NCBI GenBank assembly: GCA_041946685.1
Contig: JBHGAV010000021.1
Location: 1 to 61,157 of the forward strand
DNA: 61,157 nucleotides
Direction of reading: 5' to 3'
Source of the DNA: JBHGAV01 sp041946685
GTDB lineage: Bacteria; Acidobacteriota; Terriglobia; Bryobacterales; Bryobacteraceae
Shown here: piece by piece, positions 31,163 through 40,340 of the stretch
Layout of the letters: every line of letters begins with the position of its first letter
Numbering within the stretch: the first letter of the stretch is position 1
Made by a program: the position numbers and the translations under genes
The notes under the pieces: model-generated
The model's input: the letters and a program-made list of their open reading frames with translations, nothing else
What the model was told of the DNA's origin: nothing
The model's database searches: none

Positions 31163-34132
31163 CTACAAGAAGAAGATGATCCCCTGCTGGGTCTGACCGT
31201 CCATCCGCACCGAGAGGGGCCGATTCAGGCGGACATGACGGACTCCGGGTGCGACCTCCTCGCCCGGCAGCGCATCGAGCAGATCCCAGCGGACGAACTC
31301 CTTGCCGCTGACGCCGGCGAGCGAGAAATAGCCGATACCGGCCGAGGTCAGATTGTGGAAGAAGTGAGTGCCCTGCGACGGCTCCAGCGGTAGATCCCGC
31401 GCGGGGACCTCTACGATCACGCGCGCCCGGGAGATCTGATGCCAGGCGACGGGGATGCCGATCCAGGGATCGAAGGAGCCCCAACGTCCGGGCCCCAGGA
31501 GCGCGTAGTAGCGGCGCTCTCGGCTCATGCGCTCGTTAAACCCGGCCACGACCGCCGCGACTTCGGCGCTGCGGCCGCGCTCAAAGACGTCGCGGTCGAC
31601 GTAGAGAACGTCGCGAAGCCCCTCGATTCGTCCGTTGCCAAGCACGCGTTCGGACCGGCAAAGCAACCTCTCGGGCGGGATGTTCTCCGCAGCGATGTCG
31701 CAACGCTCGCGCAAGGCCACAAAGGGCCTCATCTGCAACAGGTAGAACTCCGGCTCCTCGGCGGGACCCGTCTCCAGGTTGACGGCGAACTCAATCTCTA
31801 CCGCGAATCCCAGGTCCCTGCGGCAATTCTCGAGCAACTGATTGAGGATGGCGCACAGCGGGAACGCGTTGTGCTTCAAGATGCGCGCGAAGGTGACGAC
31901 GCGGGTGCCGGCCCGCCCCACGCCGTCGTAGATACGGTCCTCGACCATGTCCACAACGCTGCCGGTAAGCGCCAGCGTGCCGTCCGCCTCCGCCTGGGAA
32001 AGCGGCAAGCGTGCGAGAGTGGCGTCCGTTCCTTTGAGCAAATCGGCTTCGGCTCGCTCGAGGTCTAGGGCGAAGAACTCCCGCTGCGAGACCTTCAGCA
32101 CCTCGGCGGGAGACCGGAACTGCGGCAGAACCTGCGGATAGCGAGGCGAGAAGCGCACCGCGTCGCCTCCCTCCACCACCTGCTTGCCGAGCCCCAGAGC
32201 GACGGTCGCAACCCCGTCTTCGGGCTTCATCTGAAAAACCGGGTAGTAGTTGTGGGACTGGGCCACGCCGCTCAGAGCAGGATAGAAGTACCGGCCGTGG
32301 CGCCGGCCGACAACCTCCTGGATAATCACCGCCATGCGCGCCTCGGCCAGATCCTGCCCGATGACCTCAAAATAGCGCCGCGGCCGCTCGACATAAGCCG
32401 AGGCGTAGACCAGTTTTACCGCGGTCACGAGCTGATCCAGCCTCACCTCGAGATCCGGGTGGTTGTTGGGCAGCATGTAAGTCGCGTAGAGCCCGGCGAG
32501 CGGCTGGCGGTGCGAATCCTCGAGGAGGCCGGAGGAACGGACGGCGAGCGGACCGCTTACCCGTTCCACATAGTGCTGGAGGCACTCCCGGAGCCGGCCC
32601 CCGAGCCGGCAGCCGGCGAAGCGCCGCAGTATCTGGTCATCGGCGAGGCCATCCAGCGAGTCAACCTCAACTCCGTTCTCCCGGAGGAAGGCATCGGACT
32701 CGTCGGCGCCGATGCTGAGCGTGCGGGGCAGGCGGGTCCGGACGCCCTCGATACGGTCGTCCTTCAGCCAGTGACTGAGCTGCCGGAACATGAAGGCGAG
32801 GCCGCGGCCCTTGCCCCCCAGCGAGCCCCTTCCGACGACCAGAAAAGGGTAGTCGGGATCGAATTCCGGAGCTCGGAAGTCGGCGATGGCGCCGCGATAC
32901 CGCTCGCGCCTGGCGATGGAGATGGCGTCGATCAGATAAGTTCTGAGGGCATCCACCGAGGGAAAATCCGCGATGGAAAGCGGCCTGAGGAGCGCCGCCA
33001 GCGTGATCTCACCGCGCGCCCTGAACCAGTGGGAGAAGTCGTTGCGCCGAACATGATAGACGAACGATTCCTCGGGCACGCCGGCCAGCGCCTGCTCCAT
33101 CTCCCACATGTTGGAGACGCTCTTGATCTTGGCGCCGTCCGGCATGCGGAACTCGAAATCTCCGAAGCCAATGTCCTCCAGAACGAATCTCTCGATGCCG
33201 GCCCGCAGGTCCGACCCGCGCTTGCCCAGGTAGCGTGCGCCCACGGACCGGGCCACTTCGGCGGCGTCGGGTTCGGAGGACTGCACCAGGATCGGGATGC
33301 CGGGCTCGCGAGCGGCGACCTCACGCAGAAACCGCACCCCGGCGCCGGGGTCAGTGCGCTCGTCGTGAAACGTGTGCAGATCGGAGATGATCCCCAGCAG
33401 CGAGGCGGTGTACTTCTCAAAAAGGGCGGCGGCTTCGCCGAACGTGCGCGCCAGAAGTACCTTCGGGCGAACGCGTGTGCGGACCTGGCGGTCGCTTTCG
33501 TTGATGCCCTCGGGAACGAGCATGAAGGTCCGCTGCATGAGCATCGAGTAGAGGTGAGGCAGGATGAGCGAGTAGTGCTCCACGGCATCCTCGACGACGA
33601 GAATGGTTCCGATGGAGGCGAGAGCCAGGTCGCGTTCGATGTTCTGCCCGTCCTCGACCAGCTTCATGATCGACAGCAGGACGTCGGCGCTGCCGCGCCA
33701 GGCGAAGGTCCGGTCGATTCCTTCCGGTTCGGCGCCACGATAGGTTTCGTCGAACCAGGAGCCGTCAAAGACGATCATCACGACGGGCAGGTTGGGATGA
33801 GCGGCCTTGACCTTCCGGCCGAAGTCGGCCGTGTCCATATCGGGAAGGTTGCTGGAGACGAGGACAAGGTCGAAGTGCTCCGTGCCAAGAGTCCTCAGAC
33901 CTTCCTCGCCGGACAGGGCAGTGACAATCTGCGGGACGTTCTGGAGGTGCAGCAACTGGGAGGCGCCGTAGATGTCCTGGGTCAGCGAGTAGTCGCGCGA
34001 CATGCTGAAGGACTCGTAAGGATTGGAGACCATCAGGATGGTGCGCACGCGCCGCGCCATCAGCTTGTGGAACCCGCGGAACTGCGGATCGTAGGCGTAG
34101 CGAAGCTGGTCGCGAAGGTCCGGCGGCTTCAT
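31163..34132 (-). CDS. PPDK-type ATP-binding protein with two receiver domains
   Basis: This 989-residue protein starts with two response-regulator-like domains. The first (about 30-160) has Ser93 where the phosphorylated Asp should be (LVLVSSNLPDMD). The second (about 175-345) keeps the acidic pair (Glu181, Asp182), the acceptor Asp251, Ser285 and Lys304. A linker follows, then a PPDK ATP-binding domain (LAVRSSGLLEDSHRQPLAGLY near 530) and a C-terminal domain with LLGPGRWGSFDP and GTHFFHNL. It is the paralogue of the gene just downstream. It probably binds ATP and a phosphoacceptor under two-component control, but the target is unknown. A ten-base-pair hairpin lies just upstream of its start. 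Confidence 0.78.
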   Translation of the reverse strand: MKPPDLRDQLRYAYDPQFRGFHKLMARRVRTILMVSNPYESFSMSRDYSLTQDIYGASQLLHLQNVPQIVTALSGEEGLRTLGTEHFDLVLVSSNLPDMDTADFGRKVKAAHPNLPVVMIVFDGSWFDETYRGAEPEGIDRTFAWRGSADVLLSIMKLVEDGQNIERDLALASIGTILVVEDAVEHYSLILPHLYSMLMQRTFMLVPEGINESDRQVRTRVRPKVLLARTFGEAAALFEKYTASLLGIISDLHTFHDERTDPGAGVRFLREVAAREPGIPILVQSSEPDAAEVARSVGARYLGKRGSDLRAGIERFVLEDIGFGDFEFRMPDGAKIKSVSNMWEMEQALAGVPEESFVYHVRRNDFSHWFRARGEITLAALLRPLSIADFPSVDALRTYLIDAISIARRERYRGAIADFRAPEFDPDYPFLVVGRGSLGGKGRGLAFMFRQLSHWLKDDRIEGVRTRLPRTLSIGADESDAFLRENGVEVDSLDGLADDQILRRFAGCRLGGRLRECLQHYVERVSGPLAVRSSGLLEDSHRQPLAGLYATYMLPNNHPDLEVRLDQLVTAVKLVYASAYVERPRRYFEVIGQDLAEARMAVIIQEVVGRRHGRYFYPALSGVAQSHNYYPVFQMKPEDGVATVALGLGKQVVEGGDAVRFSPRYPQVLPQFRSPAEVLKVSQREFFALDLERAEADLLKGTDATLARLPLSQAEADGTLALTGSVVDMVEDRIYDGVGRAGTRVVTFARILKHNAFPLCAILNQLLENCRRDLGFAVEIEFAVNLETGPAEEPEFYLLQMRPFVALRERCDIAAENIPPERLLCRSERVLGNGRIEGLRDVLYVDRDVFERGRSAEVAAVVAGFNERMSRERRYYALLGPGRWGSFDPWIGIPVAWHQISRARVIVEVPARDLPLEPSQGTHFFHNLTSAGIGYFSLAGVSGKEFVRWDLLDALPGEEVAPGVRHVRLNRPLSVRMDGQTQQGIIFFL

Positions 34133-34139
34133 CGGAAGC

Positions 34140-34170
34140 GCCTGGCACGAACTCGCCGTCCGTGCCAGGC
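34140..34170 (-). promoter_or_regulatory. Hairpin upstream of the receiver/PPDK gene
   Basis: GCCTGGCACG pairs perfectly with CGTGCCAGGC over an 11-base loop. It sits between the gdhA stop and the next ATG, and the arm nearest the ATG includes the only AGG of a ribosome site. It has no T-run, so a terminator is unlikely; it may hide the ribosome site or stabilise the upstream mRNA end. Confidence 0.5.
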
Positions 34171-34186
34171 CTATTCCAGTATGCTA

Positions 34187-35536
34187 CTAGACCAAGCCTT
34201 GGGCGAGCATCGCATCGGCCACCTTGACGAAGCCGGCGATGTTGGCTCCCATCACGTAGTCGCCGGGAGCGCCGTATTCCTTGGACGTCTCGTAGGCGGC
34301 CTGATGGATTGATTTCATGATCAACTTCAGCCGGTTGTCGACTTCCTCCCTGGTCCAGGAAATGCGCATGGAGTTCTGCGCCATCTCCAGGCCGGAGGTG
34401 GCCACACCGCCCGCGTTGGCGGCCTTGCCGGGGCCGTAGAGTATCTTGGCGGCCAGGAATTGCTCCACGCCTTCGGGCGTGGTCGGCATGTTGGCGCCCT
34501 CTCCCACGACGTAGCAACCATTCTTGAGAAGGGTCTTGGCGTCCTCGCCGTTGATCTCGTTCTGCGTGGCGCTGGGGAACGCGCATTGGGCAGGGATGTG
34601 CCAGGGCCTCTTGCCGGGCAGGTACTCGGCCTTGGGGTACTTGGTCACATACTCTTTGATGCGCCCGCGGCGGTTGTTCTTCAGGTCCATGACCCAGGCC
34701 AGCTTCTCGGCGTCGATTCCGTCCTTGTCGTAGATGGAGCCATCGGAGTCCGAGAGAGTGACGCTCTTGGCGCCGAGCTCGTTCAGCTTCTCGACGGTGT
34801 ACTGCGCCACGTTGCCCGAGCCGGAGACCAGGCAGGTCTTGCCCTTGAAGCCCTCGCCGCGAGTCTTGAGCATCTCCTCGCAGAAGTAGACGCAGCCGTA
34901 GCCGGTGGCCTCGGGCCGGATCAGCGAGCCGCCCCAGGCGAGACCCTTGCCGGTCAGCACGCCGGTGAACTCGTTGCGGATGCGCTTGTACTGGCCGAAC
35001 AGGAATCCGATTTCGCGTCCGCCCACGCCGATGTCGCCCGCCGGGACGTCGGTGTCCGAGCTGATGTGCCGCAAGAGCTCGGTCATGAAACTCTGGCAGA
35101 ACCGCATGACCTCGGAGTCCGACTTGCCCTTGGGATCGAAATCGGATCCGCCCTTGCCGCCGCCCATGGGCAGCGTGGTGAGCGAGTTCTTGAACACCTG
35201 CTCGAAGGCCAGGAACTTCAGGATTCCAAGGTAGACGGTCGGGTGAAACCGCAGCCCGCCTTTGTAGGGGCCGATGGCGCTCGAAAACTGAATGCGGAAG
35301 CCGCGATTGACCTGCACGCGCCCCTGGTCGTCCTGCCAGGGCACGCGGAACATAATGACCCGTTCCGGCTCCACCAGCCGCTCCAGCAGGCGCGATTCGA
35401 CATATTCGGGATGCCGGTCCAAGGCCGGCGTGATGGAGCGAAGAACTTCGGTGACGGCCTGGAGGAACTCCGGTTCTCCGCTGTTGCGTTTCTTTACGGT
35501 TTCGAAGACTTGGTCTACGTATGACGTCGTGGTCAT
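34187..35536 (-). CDS. gdhA: NADP-type glutamate dehydrogenase
   Basis: The protein is 449 residues, the usual size of the hexameric bacterial enzyme. The catalytic region PMGGGKGGSDFDPKGKSDSEVMRFCQSFM is conserved, with the reactive lysine in GGGKGG. The nucleotide-binding domain contains GSGNVAQYTVEKL, and SQNEIN follows later. It interconverts 2-oxoglutarate plus ammonia and glutamate in the cytoplasm. A good promoter precedes it. The two PPDK-like genes follow in the same direction, so they may respond to nitrogen status. The start has a normal upstream region (AGGAG at -11). Confidence 0.97.
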   Translation of the reverse strand: MTTTSYVDQVFETVKKRNSGEPEFLQAVTEVLRSITPALDRHPEYVESRLLERLVEPERVIMFRVPWQDDQGRVQVNRGFRIQFSSAIGPYKGGLRFHPTVYLGILKFLAFEQVFKNSLTTLPMGGGKGGSDFDPKGKSDSEVMRFCQSFMTELLRHISSDTDVPAGDIGVGGREIGFLFGQYKRIRNEFTGVLTGKGLAWGGSLIRPEATGYGCVYFCEEMLKTRGEGFKGKTCLVSGSGNVAQYTVEKLNELGAKSVTLSDSDGSIYDKDGIDAEKLAWVMDLKNNRRGRIKEYVTKYPKAEYLPGKRPWHIPAQCAFPSATQNEINGEDAKTLLKNGCYVVGEGANMPTTPEGVEQFLAAKILYGPGKAANAGGVATSGLEMAQNSMRISWTREEVDNRLKLIMKSIHQAAYETSKEYGAPGDYVMGANIAGFVKVADAMLAQGLV

Positions 35537-35580
35537 CTGATCTCCTGGGTCAAAATCTGAACAGCTAATGATTCTAAACC

Positions 35581-35609
35581 GTTATATCAGATTCACTTAT
35601 TTTTGTCCA
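35581..35609 (-). promoter_or_regulatory. Promoter of gdhA
   Basis: On the minus strand TGGACA (35609-35604) and TATAAC (35586-35581) are separated by exactly 17 bases, each one mismatch from the sigma-70 consensus. This places transcription start about 40 bases before the gdhA ATG. Confidence 0.7.
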
Positions 35610-35650
35610 GGGACAGGCGTCTCCGCCTCGTATCTTCCGGCCAGGAGAGA

Positions 35651-36664
35651 TCAGGCGGCGGCGCTGCGGGCGGAGGCCGGGCCGGTGGACCCGCGCAAGA
35701 CAAGCTCCGGGTCGATGAGGACTTCCCTGCCCGGAGGCTTTCCCTTGACCGATTCCGGCATCAAGACCTCGAAGACAAGATGGCCGATCCTCTCGCGGGG
35801 GATGTGAACCGTGGTCAGAGCCGGGTGGCAGAACTCGGAAAGCAGGATGTTGTCGAATCCGGTGACGGAGATGTCTTCAGGAACGCGCAGCCGCTGCTCG
35901 CGCAACTCACGGAGCACGCCGACCGCCATGAAGTCGTTGACACAGATGATGGCGGTGGGATGGAAGCCCGAGGCAAGGATCGCCCGGGCGGCGCGGCGCC
36001 CTCCTTCGAAGCCGTCCTGATCGGCAACCGTGCGCCACTCGGGAGCGGGGCTGAATCTGGACACGGTTTCCACGAAAGCCCTCTCCCGCTCGCTGGTCGG
36101 CGCCAGGGTGGAGTGGTGACCGACATAAGCCAGCCGGGAATGTCCGAGATCGTGCAGGTATTCAACAATCTTCTCGATCCCGCGCCGGTAATTCACCCGG
36201 ATGTTGGAGATGTTGCTGGTGACGGTGCCGACGTCGTAGAAGACCGTGGGGATCTTGCTGGCCGTCAGTTCGCTGATCAGGGCCTCGTCCATCTCGGAGA
36301 CGACCACAGCCAGGCCGGCGACCCGGCGACCGATCATGAGCCGGATGCTGCGGCTGAGCCGGTCGGGCTGGTAGTCGGTGTGCGCCACGACCACCTCGTA
36401 GCCGTGATTGCACGCATCCGATTCGAGAGCCCGGAAGACATCGAAAAAGAAAGGGTTCTCCAGGTTGGAGGCAATCATGCCCAGTGTCCGGCTCTTGCCG
36501 CCAGCCAGCGTCCGGGCGTGAAGATTGGGGTGGTAGTTCAGCTCGGACACCGCTCTCATCACCCTGGCGCGGGTCGAGTTCTTGACGACGTCGATGTTGT
36601 TCAGGACGCGGGAGACCGTGGCCGTGGAAACCTTGGCCCGCCGGGCTACTTCTTCCAGACTCAT
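35651..36664 (-). CDS. LacI family transcriptional regulator
   Basis: The 337-residue protein has the LacI helix-turn-helix at the extreme N-terminus (MSLEEVARRAKVSTATVSRVLNN), the hinge helix (HARTLAGGKSRTLGMI) and a periplasmic-binding-protein-like effector domain ending in a C-terminal tail. It is the last gene of the sugar operon with araB and the symporter, so it most likely controls them, binding an operator such as the one upstream of the symporter. Its ligand is presumably the transported sugar or its phosphate. Confidence 0.92.
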   Translation of the reverse strand: MSLEEVARRAKVSTATVSRVLNNIDVVKNSTRARVMRAVSELNYHPNLHARTLAGGKSRTLGMIASNLENPFFFDVFRALESDACNHGYEVVVAHTDYQPDRLSRSIRLMIGRRVAGLAVVVSEMDEALISELTASKIPTVFYDVGTVTSNISNIRVNYRRGIEKIVEYLHDLGHSRLAYVGHHSTLAPTSERERAFVETVSRFSPAPEWRTVADQDGFEGGRRAARAILASGFHPTAIICVNDFMAVGVLRELREQRLRVPEDISVTGFDNILLSEFCHPALTTVHIPRERIGHLVFEVLMPESVKGKPPGREVLIDPELVLRGSTGPASARSAAA

Positions 36665-36720
36665 AAGCGATTCAACCTACCAGCGCTTCCGCCGCCGGCG
36701 CAATGGCCGGACGCAAGGCC

Positions 36721-38301
36721 TTACGATGCGTGCGCTTCCGCCGCGATCAGGCGAAGCGAGGGCAGGACATCCCCCGCGGCGACCGGGTCGGCCGAGGCGC
36801 GGCCCATGCCGAAGTAGAGTTTCCTATATAGCGGGTAGAGCTTCTGGTAAACGGCCGCGGCCGCCGGGTCCGGCTCGACCGTCCGGAACTTGGGGCACAG
36901 TGAATCCTGCGCTTCTTCAACGGAGCGAAACACGCCCGCGGCCAGAAACGCGAAAATGGCCGATCCCAGGCTGGTGACCTCGCTCTGCGGCACCAGCACG
37001 GGCTTGTTGAACACGTTGGCGTAGATCCGATTGAGCGTCTCGTTCTTCTGCGGCACACCGCCGCCGTTGATGACCCTGTGGATCGGCACGCCGTACTGCT
37101 CCATACGTTCCAGAATCACGCGGGTGTGGAACGCCGTACCTTCAATGGCGGCAAACAGCTCGTCCTGGGCGGTGCTGGTCAGCTTCCAGCCGAGGGTGAC
37201 TCCGCCGAGTTCCGGATTCACCAGCACCGTGCGGTCGCCGTTGTCCCAAGTGAGGCGGAGCAAGCCGGTCTGTCCGGGCTTGTAAGCCTCCAGCCCCTTG
37301 GAGAGCTCGGGCACGGTCGTCGCCGCGCGCCGGGCGATAGCTTCGAAGATGTCGCCCGTAGCCGAGAGGCCGGCTTCGATCCCCGCCATCCGCGGATGGA
37401 TGGATCCCTGCACAACACCACAGACACCGGGAATCAGTTTGGCCTGTTGGGCTATAGCCATGATGCAGGTGGAAGTCCCCACGACGTTGACCACATCGCC
37501 CTCGTGGACGCCGGCCCCGATCGCGTCCCAATGCGCGTCGAAGGCCCCCACGGGGATCGGGATGCCTGACCGCAGGCCCAGCTTAGCGGCCCATTCGGGA
37601 GACAGCTTGCCGGCGACCTGGTCGCTGGTGGCGTAACGGCCCTTCAGTTTCTCACCAACGCCGGCCAGGAGCGGGTCCACCGAAACCAGGAAATCCTCCG
37701 GCGGGAGGCCACCCAGCGCCTGGTTCCACATCCACTTGTGCCCCATGGCGCAGACCGAGCGGGGCACCTGGCCGAAATCCTTGATGCCGCAAAGCACGGC
37801 CGCCACCATGTCGCAATGCTCCAGGACGGCCGCCGCTTTCTGGCGCTTCTCCGGGTTGTTCCGCAGCCAGTGAAGCAGCTTGGAAAAGCCCCACTCGGAG
37901 GAGTAGATACCGCCGCACCAATCCAGAGCCTCCAGCTTTAGCCTCTTCGCCGTTTCGGTAATGAGGGCGGCTTCCCGCCAGGCGCGGTGGTCGCACCAGA
38001 GGTAGTAGTCGTCCAGGGGCTCGAACTGGGCGTCAACCGGGATTACGGTCGAACCCGTCGTGTCCAGAGCGATCGCTTCGACCTGGTCGCCGGACGCGCC
38101 GGCTTCCGCGAGGGCCCGCCGGGTGGCTTCGACGAGCGCCCGCATATGGTCGGCGTGACTCTGCGTGGCGTGGTCAGGGTCCTCCTTCTTTCTGAAGAGA
38201 GGATAGTCGGCAACACCCGAGCCGAGCCTTCCCTTCTTGCTGTCAACAATCGAAACGCGGACACTCAGGGTACCGAAGTCTACTCCGGCGACAATCGACA
38301 T
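36721..38301 (-). CDS. araB: Ribulokinase
   Basis: This 526-residue FGGY-family kinase begins VAGVDFGTLSVRVSIVDSKKG, the ATP-binding phosphate-1 motif with the T-L-S-V-R variant typical of ribulokinases. LDTTGSTVIPVD and WCDHRAW (substrate-site residues) follow, and GGGVPQKNETLNRIYANVFNKPV appears in the C-terminal domain. It phosphorylates ribulose (or a related ketopentose) at O5, feeding the pentose phosphate pathway. No araA or araD is in the window, so the isomerase and epimerase steps must be encoded elsewhere. It lies in an operon after the symporter and small membrane gene. Confidence 0.92.
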   Translation of the reverse strand: MSIVAGVDFGTLSVRVSIVDSKKGRLGSGVADYPLFRKKEDPDHATQSHADHMRALVEATRRALAEAGASGDQVEAIALDTTGSTVIPVDAQFEPLDDYYLWCDHRAWREAALITETAKRLKLEALDWCGGIYSSEWGFSKLLHWLRNNPEKRQKAAAVLEHCDMVAAVLCGIKDFGQVPRSVCAMGHKWMWNQALGGLPPEDFLVSVDPLLAGVGEKLKGRYATSDQVAGKLSPEWAAKLGLRSGIPIPVGAFDAHWDAIGAGVHEGDVVNVVGTSTCIMAIAQQAKLIPGVCGVVQGSIHPRMAGIEAGLSATGDIFEAIARRAATTVPELSKGLEAYKPGQTGLLRLTWDNGDRTVLVNPELGGVTLGWKLTSTAQDELFAAIEGTAFHTRVILERMEQYGVPIHRVINGGGVPQKNETLNRIYANVFNKPVLVPQSEVTSLGSAIFAFLAAGVFRSVEEAQDSLCPKFRTVEPDPAAAAVYQKLYPLYRKLYFGMGRASADPVAAGDVLPSLRLIAAEAHAS

Positions 38302-38339
38302 GCATCAGCTCCTATGGGTACTCTTCCTTCGGTTCCGGC

Positions 38340-38561
38340 CTACTTGCTCTGCCTGCCCGGCGAGAAGAAGTAGACGTAGACCAGGCCGACAACCAGCAGC
38401 AGGATTCCCCACCAGACCCCGATGTGGAGCTCGGCCAGGACCGTCTCCCGCTTCACTCCGCCAACGAGGTCATACAGTCCGGCTCCCAGAACGAGCACTC
38501 CGTAGACCGTAAGGAGAAGGCCGATAAAATACCAGATTGCGATAGGCTTTTTTTCTGACAT
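38340..38561 (-). CDS. Small two-helix membrane protein of the sugar operon
   Basis: At 73 residues, it has two hydrophobic helices (WYFIGLLLTVYGVLVLGAGLY and IGVWWGILLLVVGLVYVYFF) and charged ends. It sits six bases after the symporter gene. Similar small proteins accompany sodium/sugar symporters in this group of bacteria. They may be accessory subunits, but no function is shown. Confidence 0.78.
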   Translation of the reverse strand: MSEKKPIAIWYFIGLLLTVYGVLVLGAGLYDLVGGVKRETVLAELHIGVWWGILLLVVGLVYVYFFSPGRQSK

Positions 38562-38567
38562 AAGCTC

Positions 38568-40289
38568 CTACCAGAAGATAACGTTCAGGGCCACGAACAC
38601 GGCTGCAATGATCACCGCCACAAAAGTCGTCCGCCTGTAGAAGGGCAGGTGACCTTCCGTGGGCAGCTCGGTGCAGCCGTACACCAGGCCTACAAGTTCC
38701 TTCTCTTCCTTGGGCTTGGTCAACAAGCTGACGACCACGGTGACCGTCACGCAGATGATCCAGCTCCAGAGGGCGCGATACATATTCTCGGCCATGTCCT
38801 TGGCGTCGCTGGAGAGCGCGATGATGGCCAGGGCGCTGTGGTCCAGCTTCACCCAGGCCCACATGCCGATGGAGGCGACGGTTCCGGAAAGCAAGCCCCA
38901 GAAGCCGCCGGCCGGAGAGGCTCGTTTCCACAACATGCCGAGCAAGATGGTGCCGAACAGCGGCGCGATGAAGAAACTGAACAGCGCCTGCACGTAGTCC
39001 ATGATGCTCTTGAACTGCATGACCAGGTAGGCGGTTCCGATGCTGATCAACACCCCCAACACCGTGCACCACCGGCCCATCTTAACGTAGTGACGATCCT
39101 CCGCCTTCTTGCGGATATAGGCGCGGTAGATGTCGTAGGTCCAAACCGTGGCGAAAGCGCAGATCTCGCCCGCCATCCCGCTCATGAATCCCGCCATCAG
39201 CGCGGTGATGCCCAGGCCGAGCAAGCCCGGGCCGCAATAGCGTGCGAGCATGAGCGGCAGGACTTCGTTGAAGCTGTGTCCGCCCGTGGCCACGGCCTGA
39301 CCCTCTCCCATCAGTCTCATCGGGAGCACGGCCAATCCCAGCAAGCCCGGCAGGATGACGATGAACGGAACCATCATCTTGAAGGCGGCGCCGATGAGCG
39401 GCGCCATCTTAGCCGAGTGGACGTCCTTGGCAGCGAGCACGCGCTGGACAACCAGAAAGTCCGTCGTCCAGTATCCAAAGGAGATCACGAAGCCTAGGCC
39501 GAGGACGATGCCGGTCCAGTGGATTCCCATGGGGTTGTCGGAGAACGACCCCAGGGTGCTCCACAGGTGCGTGTAGCTGACACCGGTGTCCGCCCAGTTG
39601 GTGGCGATACGCGCCTGAAGACCGGCCCATCCGCCCGCTTCGATCAGACCGAGGATCGGAATCACCAGAGCGCCGAGCCAGATGAGCACGAACTGGAGTA
39701 CCTCGTTAAAGATGGCCGAACGCAGTCCGCCGAGCGCCACGTAGATGGCCACGGTCATCGAGGAGACCCAGATGCTGAAGTGGATGTTCCAGCCCAGCAC
39801 CAAGCGCATGACCAGCGCCATCGAATACATATTGATGCCGCTCATCAGCAGCGTCATGAACCCGAACGACACCGCCGAAAGGGCGCGGGTGGATTCGTTG
39901 TAGCGCAGGAACAGGAAGCCGGGCACCGAGTGCGTCTTGGAGATGTAGTAGAACGGCATCATCACCAGACCCAAGAAGAGCATGGCGGGGATGGCGCCGA
40001 TCCAATACCAGTGCGTCGCCAGGATGCCGTACTGATAGGCGGAGGCCGCCCAGCCCATGAGCTCGAGGGCGCCGAGGTTTGCGGCCAAGAAACTCAGCCC
40101 GGCAACCCACGAGGTCATCTCGCGGCCGGCCAGGAAGAAATCCTCCCCGGTATCGGTCCGCCTCTTCAGGTACGCACCGATCCCGAGAACAGCAGCGAAG
40201 TAGATCGCGATGACCGCAGCGTCCACCCAACTCAGCGATATCAAACGCGACGTTGTGCTGGCTTGAAGAAAACAGAAGAGCGATGGCAT
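38568..40289 (-). CDS. Sodium:solute symporter (SSS family)
   Basis: Start at the ATG with GAGAGG five bases upstream, 13 codons inside the longest frame; this gives 573 residues. About 13-14 membrane helices are visible, with the SSS features LSWVDAAVIAIYFAAVLGIGAY, FFLAGREMTSW, the conserved GFLFLRYNE and a helix pair MTALMAGFMSGMAG-like region with the sodium-coordinating serines. It imports a sugar with Na+; the operon with araB suggests a pentose. It heads the operon, and a LacI-type operator lies about 50 bases upstream. Confidence 0.92.
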   Translation of the reverse strand: MPSLFCFLQASTTSRLISLSWVDAAVIAIYFAAVLGIGAYLKRRTDTGEDFFLAGREMTSWVAGLSFLAANLGALELMGWAASAYQYGILATHWYWIGAIPAMLFLGLVMMPFYYISKTHSVPGFLFLRYNESTRALSAVSFGFMTLLMSGINMYSMALVMRLVLGWNIHFSIWVSSMTVAIYVALGGLRSAIFNEVLQFVLIWLGALVIPILGLIEAGGWAGLQARIATNWADTGVSYTHLWSTLGSFSDNPMGIHWTGIVLGLGFVISFGYWTTDFLVVQRVLAAKDVHSAKMAPLIGAAFKMMVPFIVILPGLLGLAVLPMRLMGEGQAVATGGHSFNEVLPLMLARYCGPGLLGLGITALMAGFMSGMAGEICAFATVWTYDIYRAYIRKKAEDRHYVKMGRWCTVLGVLISIGTAYLVMQFKSIMDYVQALFSFFIAPLFGTILLGMLWKRASPAGGFWGLLSGTVASIGMWAWVKLDHSALAIIALSSDAKDMAENMYRALWSWIICVTVTVVVSLLTKPKEEKELVGLVYGCTELPTEGHLPFYRRTTFVAVIIAAVFVALNVIFW

Positions 40290-40340
40290 AGGGTCCTCTC
40301 GCTGGAGCGCCAATCCGCAGTGAAACAAAACACCTTAAGG

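Noticed and set aside
32252..34312. A 686-codon open frame on the plus strand opposite the receiver/PPDK gene
   Set aside because: Composition is shadow-like (runs of Gly, Arg, His, Val) and lacks any motif, while the minus-strand frame has clear domains.
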